Of a stretch of 13,777 bases of DNA, positions 1 to 7,390 are shown in pieces. Within the stretch, counting starts at the first letter, position 1. Every line of letters starts with the position of its first letter. This DNA is from an uncultured Collinsella sp. GTDB lineage: Bacteria > Actinomycetota > Coriobacteriia > Coriobacteriales > Coriobacteriaceae. Location of the stretch: positions 1-13,777 of the forward strand of contig CABUWA010000038.1 of the NCBI GenBank assembly GCA_902495085.1, written 5' to 3'. The notes beneath the pieces were generated by a model. The model made no database searches. It worked only from the letters and a program-made list of their open reading frames with translations, and was not told where the DNA came from. A program made the translations under genes and the position numbers.

Positions 1-536
1 AAGATCAGCGCGGCAAAGGGGCCGGCACCAAACAGGAACATCAGCAAAAAGAACAGCAGCCAGCACACGGCCCAATACGGGAACGACTGGAACGGGCCCT
101 TCACCGGAGTCGAGCCAACCGCGGTGCCACTCGTCGCCTGCGCCGTAGCGGCATTGGCGGCCTGCGCACTCCAGCTTGCCGCCTGCGCCGCCTTGGCTGC
201 GGCATCACTTGCCTGCGTAGCTGCCTCCGTGGCGCGTGCCGCCGCCTCATGGGTGCGAGCACGCTCTGCCGCCTCGGCCTCGCGCTGACGGGCGCGGTCC
301 TCGTTCTCAAACTCGATATCGTCCTCGATCTCGTCGCTCGGATTGAGCAGCTCGTCCAGGCTCACGCCATAGAGTTTGGCGAGCGAGATCAGGTTCTCGG
401 TATCGGGCGAGCTCTCCGCGCGCTCCCATTTACTGACTGCCTGGCGCGACAGCCCCAGCTTTCGCGCCAGCCCTTCTTGGCTAAAACCCTTGCTGCGACG
501 AAGGTCGGCGAGCCGCTGCGCAGTTTCTACATTCAT
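1..536 (-). CDS. XRE-family DNA-binding regulator with C-terminal membrane segment (partial, C-terminus off the window)
   Basis: The visible 178 residues begin with a Cro/C1-type helix-turn-helix (about residues 4-64), including the typical FSQEGLARKLGLSRQAVSKWE stretch in its usual place and the closing helix ending in LDELL. An acidic patch follows (about 67-80), then an Ala/Gln/Arg-rich linker of low complexity (about 81-140), then a hydrophobic segment from about 153 that reads as a membrane span and continues past the window edge. I infer a membrane-tethered transcription factor, a layout common in Firmicutes and Actinobacteria; its target is unknown. The ATG at 534-536 is preceded by AGGAGG (541-546) four bases upstream. 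It is divergent from the methyltransferase gene, so it could act on the shared upstream region, but nothing in the sequence proves this. Confidence 0.85.
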   Translation of the reverse strand, partial: MNVETAQRLADLRRSKGFSQEGLARKLGLSRQAVSKWERAESSPDTENLISLAKLYGVSLDELLNPSDEIEDDIEFENEDRARQREAEAAERARTHEAAARATEAATQASDAAAKAAQAASWSAQAANAATAQATSGTAVGSTPVKGPFQSFPYWAVCWLLFFLLMFLFGAGPFAALI

Positions 537-654
537 GGTTCCTCCTATGTGATGCCAGCCGTGCCGCCGGACCGTTTTTGTTCTTAAGGCGCCTTGCACA
601 GTTAAAAATCTATCCGCCACCGCCAAGAGCATGCCACCTATTCTAGTGAGATTT

Positions 655-671
655 TTGACAACCGGCGGTTG
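655..671. promoter_or_regulatory. -35-like box merging into a 13-bp palindrome, possible operator
   Basis: A consensus TTGACA (655-660) runs into CAACCGGCGGTTG (659-671), a perfect palindrome with 6-bp arms and one central base. A poor -10 (TATGAG, 680-685) lies 19 bases after TTGACA. The site sits in the divergent gap between the XRE regulator and the methyltransferase gene, where a regulator-binding site would be expected. The palindrome is seen; the operator role is inferred. I found no second copy in the window. Confidence 0.35.
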
Positions 672-727
672 CGGGCACATATGAGCTGCGGAAATGTGTC
701 CAAACAAAGCAATGACCCGTAGCTTGG

Positions 728-757
728 TTGTCCCCGTTGCGGCGTTAACGGTAGTAT
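728..757 (+). promoter_or_regulatory. Possible promoter of the Trm9-like methyltransferase gene
   Basis: TTGTCC (728-733) and TAGTAT (752-757) are separated by 18 bases, each matching consensus at four of six positions. Transcription would begin near 764, about 40 bases before the GTG start chosen for the downstream gene, and would exclude the in-frame ATG at 756 as a start. The match is modest and the region is GC-rich. Confidence 0.35.
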
Positions 758-803
758 GGTCGTACTGTTTATTCCGCACCGCCAACGGAGGGAGTCCCGC
801 GCC

Positions 804-1676
804 GTGAACCGCGATTTCGCCTCATCGCTCATCCAGCTCAACAACACGTTCTATCGCGAGCACTCCGCCTCCTTCTCCGATACGCGCCAGGCCCCGTGGC
901 CCGGCTGGGTACGCACCATGAACATCGCGCTCGGGCAGCTCGACGTCGCCACGATCGAGCATCCCGTCCGCGTCTTCGACCTCGCCTGCGGCAACATGCG
1001 ATTCGAGAACTTTGCCGCCGGCGGCGCACTTGCCGCCAAGGGCGTCGACGGCGCAAACCCCTCGGCAGATGCCAGCTGCCCGTTTGAGTTCTATGGCGTC
1101 GACTCGTGCCAAGACCTGGCCATCGATGCACATGGCCACGCGCTTCGCATTCCCAACCTGCACTTCCAGGAACTCGACGTGCTCGACGCCCTCATGAAGC
1201 TCAACCCCGCCGAAACACCCGACGTGCTTTTCGACGCCCCGCTCGCCGACATCTCGGTCTGCTTTGGCTTTATGCACCACGTGCCGTCGTGCGAGTACCG
1301 CGTACGCGTGCTCGACGCCCTGGTGCGGCAGACGCGCCCGGGCGGCATCATCGCCATCAGCTTTTGGGAGTTTATGAACGATGAGCGCATGGCGCGCAAG
1401 GCCGTTCGAGCCGAAGCCCGTGCCGAGCTCACCCCGCCGTTTGAGGGTTACGATTCCGCGCAGTTTGAAGCCGGCGACCACCTCATTGGCTGGCAAAACG
1501 ACCGCCACGCCTACCGCTATTGCCATCACTTTGACGATCAGCAGATCACCGACCTGGTGCGCGGCGTCCGTACGTTCTACAAGAGCGGCGAGGTCCCCGT
1601 GCGCGAGCTTGAGCGCTTCCATGCCGATGGTCGCAGCGGCGAGCTCAACCGCTATGTAATCCTCAAGCGCCTGTAG
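804..1676 (+). CDS. Trm9-like class I SAM-dependent methyltransferase
   Basis: A 290-residue methyltransferase. The N-terminal block FYREHSASFSDTRQAPWP (residues 16-33) resembles the segment before the Rossmann fold in Trm9/ALKBH8-type tRNA wobble-uridine methyltransferases. Motif I is VFDLACGNMRF (57-67), the acidic end of strand 2 is GVD (98-100), and MHHVP (157-161) followed by RPGGIIAISFWEF (178-190) matches the post-motif region of that family. A low-complexity insertion lies at about 70-92. The GDHLIGW and RYCHHF pieces near the C-terminus also recall Trm9. I infer a small-molecule or RNA methyltransferase; the substrate is not known. GTG at 804 is preferred because GGAGGGAG (787-794) lies nine bases before it; an in-frame ATG at 756 has no ribosome site. 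It is the first of three plus-strand genes. Confidence 0.75.
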   Translation: MNRDFASSLIQLNNTFYREHSASFSDTRQAPWPGWVRTMNIALGQLDVATIEHPVRVFDLACGNMRFENFAAGGALAAKGVDGANPSADASCPFEFYGVDSCQDLAIDAHGHALRIPNLHFQELDVLDALMKLNPAETPDVLFDAPLADISVCFGFMHHVPSCEYRVRVLDALVRQTRPGGIIAISFWEFMNDERMARKAVRAEARAELTPPFEGYDSAQFEAGDHLIGWQNDRHAYRYCHHFDDQQITDLVRGVRTFYKSGEVPVRELERFHADGRSGELNRYVILKRL

Positions 1677-1714
1677 GCACCGACGACTCGCCGCCGGGCC
1701 GCACCACATCTTTC

Positions 1715-1739
1715 GGGCAAACTATGCCCACCCTTTTTT
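1715..1739 (+). terminator. Weak intrinsic terminator-like hairpin
   Basis: GGGCA (1715-1719) pairs with TGCCC (1725-1729) around a five-base loop, and after ACCC a run of six T follows (1734-1739). The five-base stem is short and the gap before the T run is longer than usual, so termination after the methyltransferase gene may be partial. Confidence 0.4.
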
Positions 1740-1751
1740 CAACCCATTGAC

Positions 1752-1773
1752 GGAACGCGCAGCTATGCGTTCC
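1752..1773. repeat. Inverted repeat before the TrmB-like gene
   Basis: GGAACGC (1752-1758) and GCGTTCC (1767-1773) form a perfect 7-bp inverted repeat around GCAGCTAT. It ends 22 bases before the start codon and just follows a TTGACG (1747-1752) that could be a -35 box, so it may be an operator or a leader hairpin. No good -10 was found at normal spacing. Confidence 0.4.
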
Positions 1774-1795
1774 ATACTTATGACCAAGGAGCCTC

Positions 1796-2635
1796 ATGGG
1801 AGCCGTCCACGTTCGCACGCCTAAGAACTTTGTGCTCGAGGAGCGCCTGGAGCGCTACGTCGATGCGATTGAGACGAACCCTGAAATCTATGCCGGAGAT
1901 TGGCGCGAGGCCTGTGCGCCAGTTGGCAGCAAGCCCTTTGAACACCTTCACCTGGATCTTGGCTGTGGCAAGGGAACGTACCTTGTAGAGCGCGCGGCCC
2001 ACGAGCCAAACACCCTCTTTATCGGTATGGACCAGGAGCCCATCTGTATCGCCTATGCCGCGCAGAAAATCTGCGAGCAGGAACTGACCAACGCACTCGT
2101 CCTGCCCCGAAGCGCCGCATCGCTGCCGCAGCTGTTTGCCGCAGGCGAGCTCGATGCCATCACCATCAACTTTCCCACGCCGCAGCCCAAGGCCAAGTAC
2201 GCCAAAAAACGACTCGTCCATGTCGACCATCTGATGCTCTACCGCCCGCTCTTTGCAGCCGGCACCACCGTCACGCTGCGCACCGACAGCAAGCCATTGC
2301 GCGACTACGCCCTGGGGCAGTTTGCCTCGGCCGGCTACGACACGCTTTGGGTAAGTGACGACGTTCGCCGCGACCATCCCGAGCATCCCGAGACCGAATA
2401 TGAATGCCGCACGCGCGAAATGGGCGCCGCTGTCTATGGCATCTGCGCCACACCCGGCACGCAGCCAACCGACGAACAGCTCACAGTAGGACGCGCGCAG
2501 GAGCAAAGCCTTGCCTGCTACCTGCCCGATAACCTCGATGAGCTCACCTATGTACCTCTGGGCATGGAAGAAGCCGTCGAGAACTTTAGAAACCGCGCCC
2601 GCAAAGGCAAGAAGCGCCTGCCGCAAGAGCACTAA
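1796..2635 (+). CDS. TrmB-family (tRNA guanine-N7 methyltransferase) protein, divergent
   Basis: A 279-residue protein of the TrmB fold. It shows the SAM loop LDLGCGKGTYL (53-63), FIGMD (75-79), the block NFPTPQPK...KKRLVHVDHL (125-146), RTDS (162-165) and TEYE (200-203), in the same order as TrmB, which makes N7-methylguanosine at tRNA position 46. Several key positions differ. The family's S/PDPWPK block reads PTPQPK, so the conserved Asp is Thr128 and the Trp is Gln130; the Asp of the usual GDA motif is Ser106. About 60 residues extend beyond the usual end. Activity on tRNA is therefore uncertain: it may be a diverged paralogue or a lineage-specific form. ATG at 1796 follows AAGGAG (1786-1791). 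It lies between the Trm9-like gene and the helicase gene. Confidence 0.75.
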   Translation: MGAVHVRTPKNFVLEERLERYVDAIETNPEIYAGDWREACAPVGSKPFEHLHLDLGCGKGTYLVERAAHEPNTLFIGMDQEPICIAYAAQKICEQELTNALVLPRSAASLPQLFAAGELDAITINFPTPQPKAKYAKKRLVHVDHLMLYRPLFAAGTTVTLRTDSKPLRDYALGQFASAGYDTLWVSDDVRRDHPEHPETEYECRTREMGAAVYGICATPGTQPTDEQLTVGRAQEQSLACYLPDNLDELTYVPLGMEEAVENFRNRARKGKKRLPQEH

Positions 2636-2670
2636 CTTCAAGCGCCCATTTCCTGCATTTTCTCGCGCGC

Positions 2671-2700
2671 TGGCACCCCGCGGCGCCGCTACGCCATAAT
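2671..2700 (+). promoter_or_regulatory. Possible promoter of the helicase gene
   Basis: TGGCAC (2671-2676) and CATAAT (2695-2700, five of six matches to TATAAT) are 18 bases apart, 33 bases before the helicase ATG. The -35 match is weak. No terminator is visible between the TrmB-like gene and this point, so read-through from upstream is also likely. Confidence 0.35.
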
Positions 2701-2733
2701 AGTTGGCGGACAATCGCGAGAGAAAGCAACCAC

Positions 2734-5415
2734 ATGGCACAGACCACGACAGATACCGCTGCCAGCACCGTTTCCGGTGCCGGGGCCGCCAGCTCATTCT
2801 CGGGCGGCACGGGAACCGAAGCCGAGTTTGGCTCGCTCGGCGCGCTCTCCCCCACCTGGTGGGAGCCCGAGGACGGCAGCGAGCCCGAGCCATGGCTCAC
2901 GGCCGATCAAGCCTTCGAACGCTTCTTTGAATGGACGAGCGATCGCGGCATTGAGCTGTGGGACCACCAAGAAGAGGCCCTCATGGACCTGGCTGCCGGC
3001 GATCACGTCATTTTAGGCACACCGACCGGATCGGGTAAATCGCTCGTCGCGCTGGGCATGCTCTTTATGGGCATGGCGCAGGGCAAGCGCTGCTATTACA
3101 CGGCCCCCATCAAGGCCCTGGTCAGCGAGAAGTTTTTCGACCTTGTACAGGTGCTCGGCCGCGACAACGTCGGCATGATCACCGGCGATACGCACATCAA
3201 CACCAAGGCGCCCGTCATCTGCTGCACGGCCGAAATCCTTGCCAACGATGCGCTGCGCGAGGGTGAGGACGCCGATGTGGGCTGCGTGGCCATGGACGAG
3301 TTCCACTACTTTGCCGACCCCGACCGCGGCTGGGCCTGGCAGGTGCCGCTGCTCACCCTGCCCCACACGCAATTCATGCTCATGAGCGCCACGCTCGGCG
3401 ATGTCACCGCGATCGCCGCCTCGCTCGAGGAACACACCGGCGCTACCTGCGACCTAGTCGTCGACGCCCCGCGTCCCGTACCGCTGAGCTACGACTATGT
3501 GACGACCTCCCTCGAGGGCACCGTCGAGCTCGCGATGCGTCGCGGCGAGGCCCCGCTCTACATCGTGCACTTTAGCCAGGATGCCGCACTTGCGACGGCA
3601 CAGTCACTCGCCAATTTTGGCATCGCCAGCAAGGAGCAGCGCGAGGCCATCAAGGAAGCGGCCAAGGGCACGAGCTTCTCGACGGCCTTTGGTAAGATTC
3701 TCAAGCGCCTGCTTGGATGCGGCGTCGGCGTGCACCATGCTGGCATGTTGCCGCGCTATCGCCTGCTGGTCGAGCGCTTGGCGCAGCAGGGTCTGCTGCC
3801 CGTCATCTGCGGCACCGATACGCTCGGCGTCGGCATCAACGTACCCATCCACACCGTGGTGCTCACCGCGCTCACCAAGTTCGATGGCTACAAGATGCGT
3901 CGTCTGCGCGCCCGCGAGTTCCACCAGATTGCCGGTCGCGCCGGCCGCTCGGGCTTTGATACCGAGGGCATGGTGATTGCCGAGGCACCCGAGCACGAGA
4001 TCGAGAATGCCAAGCTTATGGCCAAAGCGGGCGACGACCCCAAAAAGCTCCGTAAGATTAAAAAGAAAAAGGCCCCCGAGGGCTTTGTCACCTGGAACAA
4101 GCAGACCTTTGAGCGCCTGATCGAGACGCAGCCCGAGACGCTCAAGCCGCGCCTGCGCATCACACACTCCATGGTGATTAGCGTGGTCGAGCAGGGCGGC
4201 GATGCCCGAGCCCGCGTACACGACCTCATCGAGACGAGCTTGCAGACCCCCGAGGAAAAGGCCAAGCTCGAGGTTCGCGCCGACGAAATCTTCGCCACGC
4301 TCATCGATTCCGGCGTCGTCGTTCGCACCGAGGTGCCGCCCGCACCCGACGCCCCGACTGACGCCGCACCAGACATCGACTATGCGCTGACGGTCGATCT
4401 GCCCGAGGACTTCGCGCTCGATCAGCCGCTCTCGCCGTTCTTGCTTGCCGCATTGGAGCTGCTCGATCCCGAGAGCGAGACCTATACCATGGATCTAATC
4501 TCAATGGTCGAGGCAACGCTCGAGGATCCCAAGCAGGTGCTGCGCGCACAGGAGCGCGCCGCACGCGATCGCGCTATGGCCGAAATGAAGGCCGACGGCA
4601 TCGAGTATGAGGAGCGCTTGGAGCGCATTCAAGACGTCACGTACGAAAAGCCGCTCGAGGATTTGCTCGATGCCGCCTTTGACAAGTACTGCCAGGAAGT
4701 GCCCTGGGCAAACGACTACCAGCTCTCTCCCAAGAGCGTCCTGCGCGATATGCTGGAAAGCGCGAGCGATTTTAAGGGCTACATTCAAAAGCTCGGCATC
4801 GCCCGCTCCGAGGGCATTTTGCTGCGCTACCTGGCAGAGGCTTACCGTTCGCTCGACCGCACCGTACCCATTGAGAAGCGCGACGAGCGCCTGCGCGACA
4901 TTATCTCGTGGCTGGGCTTTGTGGTGCGCTCGGTGGACTCGAGCCTGGTGGATGAGTGGGAGAACGCCGGCAACCCGGCAGCCCTCGATGCCGCACCGCC
5001 GCAGGGCATCGACGAAGTCGTGGCAGACCGCCGTGGCTGCACCCTGCTGGTGCGCAACGCGCTCTTCCGCCGCGTGACCCTTGCCGCCCGCGAGCATGTT
5101 CGCGACCTGGGCGAGCTCGACGACGACTGGGGCATGAGCGAGATCCGCTGGCAAAAAGCACTCGACGCTTACCACGAGCAGCACGAGGAAATCCTCACCG
5201 ACGGAGATGCCCGCAGCGCCGCGATGTTTTCCATTGACGAGTCCGACGAGAAGACCGCGCACGTATGGCACGTGCACCAGATCTTTGCCGACGAGGATGG
5301 CGACCACGATTTTGGCATCATGGGCGATGTCGATCTGGACGCCACGCAAGACGGCGGCGAGGTCATCTTCAAAAACTACCGCGTCGGCTTTATCGAGGAC
5401 CTGCTCGAGGACTAG
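2734..5415 (+). CDS. Ski2-like DEAD/DEAH-box RNA/DNA helicase with C-terminal DUF3516-type region
   Basis: An 893-residue superfamily 2 helicase. After an Ala/Gly/Ser-rich start (about 1-40) come Walker A GTPTGSGKS (95-103), the Walker B variant DEFH (188-191), motif III SAT (218-220), GVHHAGML (332-339), TDTLGVGINVP (361-371) and motif VI QIAGRAGR (398-405). The HHAGM, GVGINVP and QIAGRAGR motifs place it with the Ski2/Mtr4/HelY group, which unwinds structured RNA or DNA using ATP. The remaining 450 residues, with a Lys-rich stretch near 432-446, match what I know of actinobacterial helicases carrying DUF3516. Substrate and partners are not known. ATG at 2734 has only a weak GAGAAAG site upstream. 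It is the last gene of the plus-strand run and ends at a strong hairpin. Confidence 0.88.
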   Translation: MAQTTTDTAASTVSGAGAASSFSGGTGTEAEFGSLGALSPTWWEPEDGSEPEPWLTADQAFERFFEWTSDRGIELWDHQEEALMDLAAGDHVILGTPTGSGKSLVALGMLFMGMAQGKRCYYTAPIKALVSEKFFDLVQVLGRDNVGMITGDTHINTKAPVICCTAEILANDALREGEDADVGCVAMDEFHYFADPDRGWAWQVPLLTLPHTQFMLMSATLGDVTAIAASLEEHTGATCDLVVDAPRPVPLSYDYVTTSLEGTVELAMRRGEAPLYIVHFSQDAALATAQSLANFGIASKEQREAIKEAAKGTSFSTAFGKILKRLLGCGVGVHHAGMLPRYRLLVERLAQQGLLPVICGTDTLGVGINVPIHTVVLTALTKFDGYKMRRLRAREFHQIAGRAGRSGFDTEGMVIAEAPEHEIENAKLMAKAGDDPKKLRKIKKKKAPEGFVTWNKQTFERLIETQPETLKPRLRITHSMVISVVEQGGDARARVHDLIETSLQTPEEKAKLEVRADEIFATLIDSGVVVRTEVPPAPDAPTDAAPDIDYALTVDLPEDFALDQPLSPFLLAALELLDPESETYTMDLISMVEATLEDPKQVLRAQERAARDRAMAEMKADGIEYEERLERIQDVTYEKPLEDLLDAAFDKYCQEVPWANDYQLSPKSVLRDMLESASDFKGYIQKLGIARSEGILLRYLAEAYRSLDRTVPIEKRDERLRDIISWLGFVVRSVDSSLVDEWENAGNPAALDAAPPQGIDEVVADRRGCTLLVRNALFRRVTLAAREHVRDLGELDDDWGMSEIRWQKALDAYHEQHEEILTDGDARSAAMFSIDESDEKTAHVWHVHQIFADEDGDHDFGIMGDVDLDATQDGGEVIFKNYRVGFIEDLLED

Positions 5416-5437
5416 CCGAACGTACCGAAACGAAACG

Positions 5438-5477
5438 AAGCGGGGCCGTTGGCAATTTCGCCAGCGGCCCCGCTTTT
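5438..5477. terminator. Strong intrinsic terminator between convergent genes
   Basis: AAGCGGGGCCG (5438-5448) pairs perfectly with CGGCCCCGCTT (5465-5475). After a two-base mismatch the stem continues with GGC/GCC around the loop AATTTC, and TTTT ends the element on the plus strand. It lies between the helicase stop and the DUF2130 stop, so it probably ends both transcripts, more strongly for the helicase gene. Confidence 0.9.
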
Positions 5478-5494
5478 GCACTATCCGCTATACC

Positions 5495-7252
5495 TTACTC
5501 GGCATCCTCGATCTCATACGAATCCGCCTCGGCTGGCTCATCGTTTGTCTCTGACGCAGCCCCGCGCGCCTCGTCAAACGCCGCCTTCATGGTCTTGTTG
5601 CCCCACGTGAGCTTGCGAATGGTAAGATCGTCGGCCTTCTTGTTGGCTAGGCGCAGATTGTTCTCGGAGGACAGCAACGCCTCCTTGGTTTTCTGCAGAT
5701 GGCTAATCGTCTTGTCGATCTCATCAATCGCCGTTTGGAACTTGCGGCTCGCGATCTCGTAGTTGCGACCGAAATCATTCTTGAACTTTTCCATCTTGGC
5801 TTCGAAGTTCGTAACGTCGATATTCTGCTGTTTGTACTCCGCTAGCTCCTGCTTATAGCGCAGCGAACCCATGGCGGCGTTGCGAAGAAGCGTAATCATG
5901 GGAATGAAAAACTGCGGGCGGATCACGTACATCTTCTCGTAGCGATAGCTCACGTCGACTATCCCTGCGTTATAGAGCTCGCTCTCGGGCTCGAGCAGCG
6001 TGCAGAGCACCGCGTACTCACAGCCTTTTTGGCGGCGATCGTGATCGAGTTTCTTAAAGAAGTCCTCGTTTTTATGCTTGGTCGTGGTCTCGTCGTTCTC
6101 GTTTTTCATCTCGAACATAATCGAAATGACCTCGTTACCGCTTGCGTCGCACTCGCGGAAGATAAAGTCGCCTTTGGTACCCTCGGACGCATCGTTATCT
6201 TTCTCGAAGTACGCGTTGGGAAACGCCGTCATGCGCAGACGGTTGAACTCGGTCTCGCAGTGCTGCTCGAGCGACTCGCCCACCATCTTGGTGGACAGGC
6301 GGACCTTCATGTCCTTAAGGCGCTCAATCTCTTCATCCTTGTAGCGAATCAGGTCATCGCTCGCGCGCTTGGCCTGCGCAAGCTCGAGCTCGTGTGCCGC
6401 CTTGGCTTGCTCCTCGCGAGAATCGCGCACCGCCAGCTCGCTCGTCAGCTTGGCACGCGCTTCGTCACGCTCACGCTCTGCTGCGGCAACCGCCTCCGAT
6501 AGGTTCATTTTGGCCGTCAGTTCCTGTTCGCGCAGCTGAGCACGCAGACCCTCGGCTTCCTGCTCGGACTGAGCCTTTGCGACGGAAAACTTCTCTTGTA
6601 CCTGCGCGCGATAGTCAGCAAGCGTGCGCTCGGCCTCGCTGCGAGCGGCCTCGAGCTCACGCTGCGACTCGGCCGCAGCAGCAGCAAGCGCCATCTCCTG
6701 GGCCTTGTCCGCCGCGGCAAGCCTGGCCTGCAGCTCGGCAATCTGAGCATCACGTGCAGCTAAATCGTTTTGAGCAGCATTACGTGCCGCCGCCTCGGCA
6801 AGCCTGGCTTCATCATCTTTGCGCCCCAACTGCGCACGCAGGTTGTCGATCTCGCGCTGCAGCTCGGCATTCTCCTTTTGAGCATCGGCGCGGGCCTCAA
6901 CCGCCGCACGCTGGCTTGCACTCTCGCGCTCTGTGGCAGCGCCCTCGAGCTTGGCGCGCAGCTCGGCAAGCTCAGCATCGCGCTTGGCAACCTCTTGTGC
7001 CAGCTGCTGAGCTGCAGCATTCTTCTGCTCGACAAGCTGAGCGTTGCGCTGAGACTCTGCCTCCTGCAAAGCGGCTGACGAACGCGAGCGCTCAAGCTCC
7101 AGCGCCTGCTCGCCCTCGCGTCGAGCCGCCGCTACGCGCTCATCCAGGTCACGAGAGAACTCAGCATCGCGCACTTGCTTGACGATATCCGCATAGCCGG
7201 ACGCATCGACCTTAAAAACTTCGCCGCAATGCGGGCACTTGATCTCGTTCAT
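5495..7252 (-). CDS. DUF2130 family coiled-coil protein with zinc-ribbon start and D...ExK core
   Basis: A 585-residue protein. It starts with a single CPHC knuckle (Cys6, Cys9), half of a zinc ribbon. A very long Ala/Glu/Arg/Gln-rich coiled coil covers about residues 30-320. The conserved globular part (about 315-560) contains GDFIF (Asp362) followed by FEMK (Glu381, Lys383) and a preceding Glu-bearing helix (Glu327, Glu333), an order like the PD-(D/E)xK nuclease core. A second helical stretch runs at about 480-540 and an acidic tail closes the protein. I recognise the family as DUF2130, with no established function; a nuclease or DNA-structure role is inference from the motif. ATG at 7250-7252 follows GAGGAG (7258-7263). 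No convincing promoter was seen upstream; the preceding co-directional gene is separated from it by hairpins. Confidence 0.85.
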   Translation of the reverse strand: MNEIKCPHCGEVFKVDASGYADIVKQVRDAEFSRDLDERVAAARREGEQALELERSRSSAALQEAESQRNAQLVEQKNAAAQQLAQEVAKRDAELAELRAKLEGAATERESASQRAAVEARADAQKENAELQREIDNLRAQLGRKDDEARLAEAAARNAAQNDLAARDAQIAELQARLAAADKAQEMALAAAAAESQRELEAARSEAERTLADYRAQVQEKFSVAKAQSEQEAEGLRAQLREQELTAKMNLSEAVAAAERERDEARAKLTSELAVRDSREEQAKAAHELELAQAKRASDDLIRYKDEEIERLKDMKVRLSTKMVGESLEQHCETEFNRLRMTAFPNAYFEKDNDASEGTKGDFIFRECDASGNEVISIMFEMKNENDETTTKHKNEDFFKKLDHDRRQKGCEYAVLCTLLEPESELYNAGIVDVSYRYEKMYVIRPQFFIPMITLLRNAAMGSLRYKQELAEYKQQNIDVTNFEAKMEKFKNDFGRNYEIASRKFQTAIDEIDKTISHLQKTKEALLSSENNLRLANKKADDLTIRKLTWGNKTMKAAFDEARGAASETNDEPAEADSYEIEDAE

Positions 7253-7310
7253 AGCAGCTCCTCAATGGACGCAAATTTCAACCGCCTACACTCTACCGCG
7301 CCGCGCGGAC

Positions 7311-7345
7311 AAAATAGGCGCCGCTGCCAGAATGGCAACGGCGCC
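7311..7345 (-). terminator. Intrinsic terminator after the metallophosphoesterase gene
   Basis: GGCGCCG (7317-7323) plus TGCCA (7325-7329) pair with TGGCA (7333-7337) plus CGGCGCC (7339-7345), leaving one mismatch and a three-base loop. On the minus strand the hairpin is followed by TATTTTG. It lies 46 bases or more past the stop of the phosphoesterase gene and just upstream of the DUF2130 gene, so it probably separates the two transcripts. Confidence 0.7.
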
Positions 7346-7347
7346 AG

Positions 7348-7384
7348 AACCGCCACAAAGGTGCCTGTCCCCTTCGTGGCGGTT
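7348..7384. repeat. Imperfect palindrome with GGTGCCTGTCCCC core, probable dispersed repeat
   Basis: AACCGCCAC (7348-7356) pairs with GTGGCGGTT (7376-7384). Inside, after one A/C mismatch, AAGG (7358-7361) pairs with CCTT (7371-7374), leaving a nine-base loop. It lies two bases from the hairpin at 7317-7345. From memory only, similar CACAAAGGTGCCTGTCCCC elements recur between genes in Coriobacteriia; only one copy is present here. It may be a REP-like repeat or part of a terminator. Confidence 0.55.
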
Positions 7385-7390
7385 TGCGAG

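Noticed and set aside
822..1709. Long open frame on the minus strand opposite the Trm9-like gene
   Set aside because: It is a mirror of the GC-rich coding strand. The plus-strand frame has clear methyltransferase motifs and a ribosome site, while this frame shows no recognisable domain.
1778..2893. Long minus-strand frame opposite the TrmB-like gene
   Set aside because: It overlaps two motif-rich plus-strand genes, has low-complexity Arg/Gly-rich sequence and no family features.
4501..5481. Long minus-strand frame opposite the helicase C-terminus
   Set aside because: A high-GC shadow. It also runs through the strong terminator stem, which a real gene would be unlikely to do.
6360..7180. Repetitive-looking DNA in the DUF2130 gene
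   Set aside because: The repetition follows from coiled-coil coding (Ala/Glu/Arg/Gln codons), not from true nucleotide repeats or a CRISPR array.
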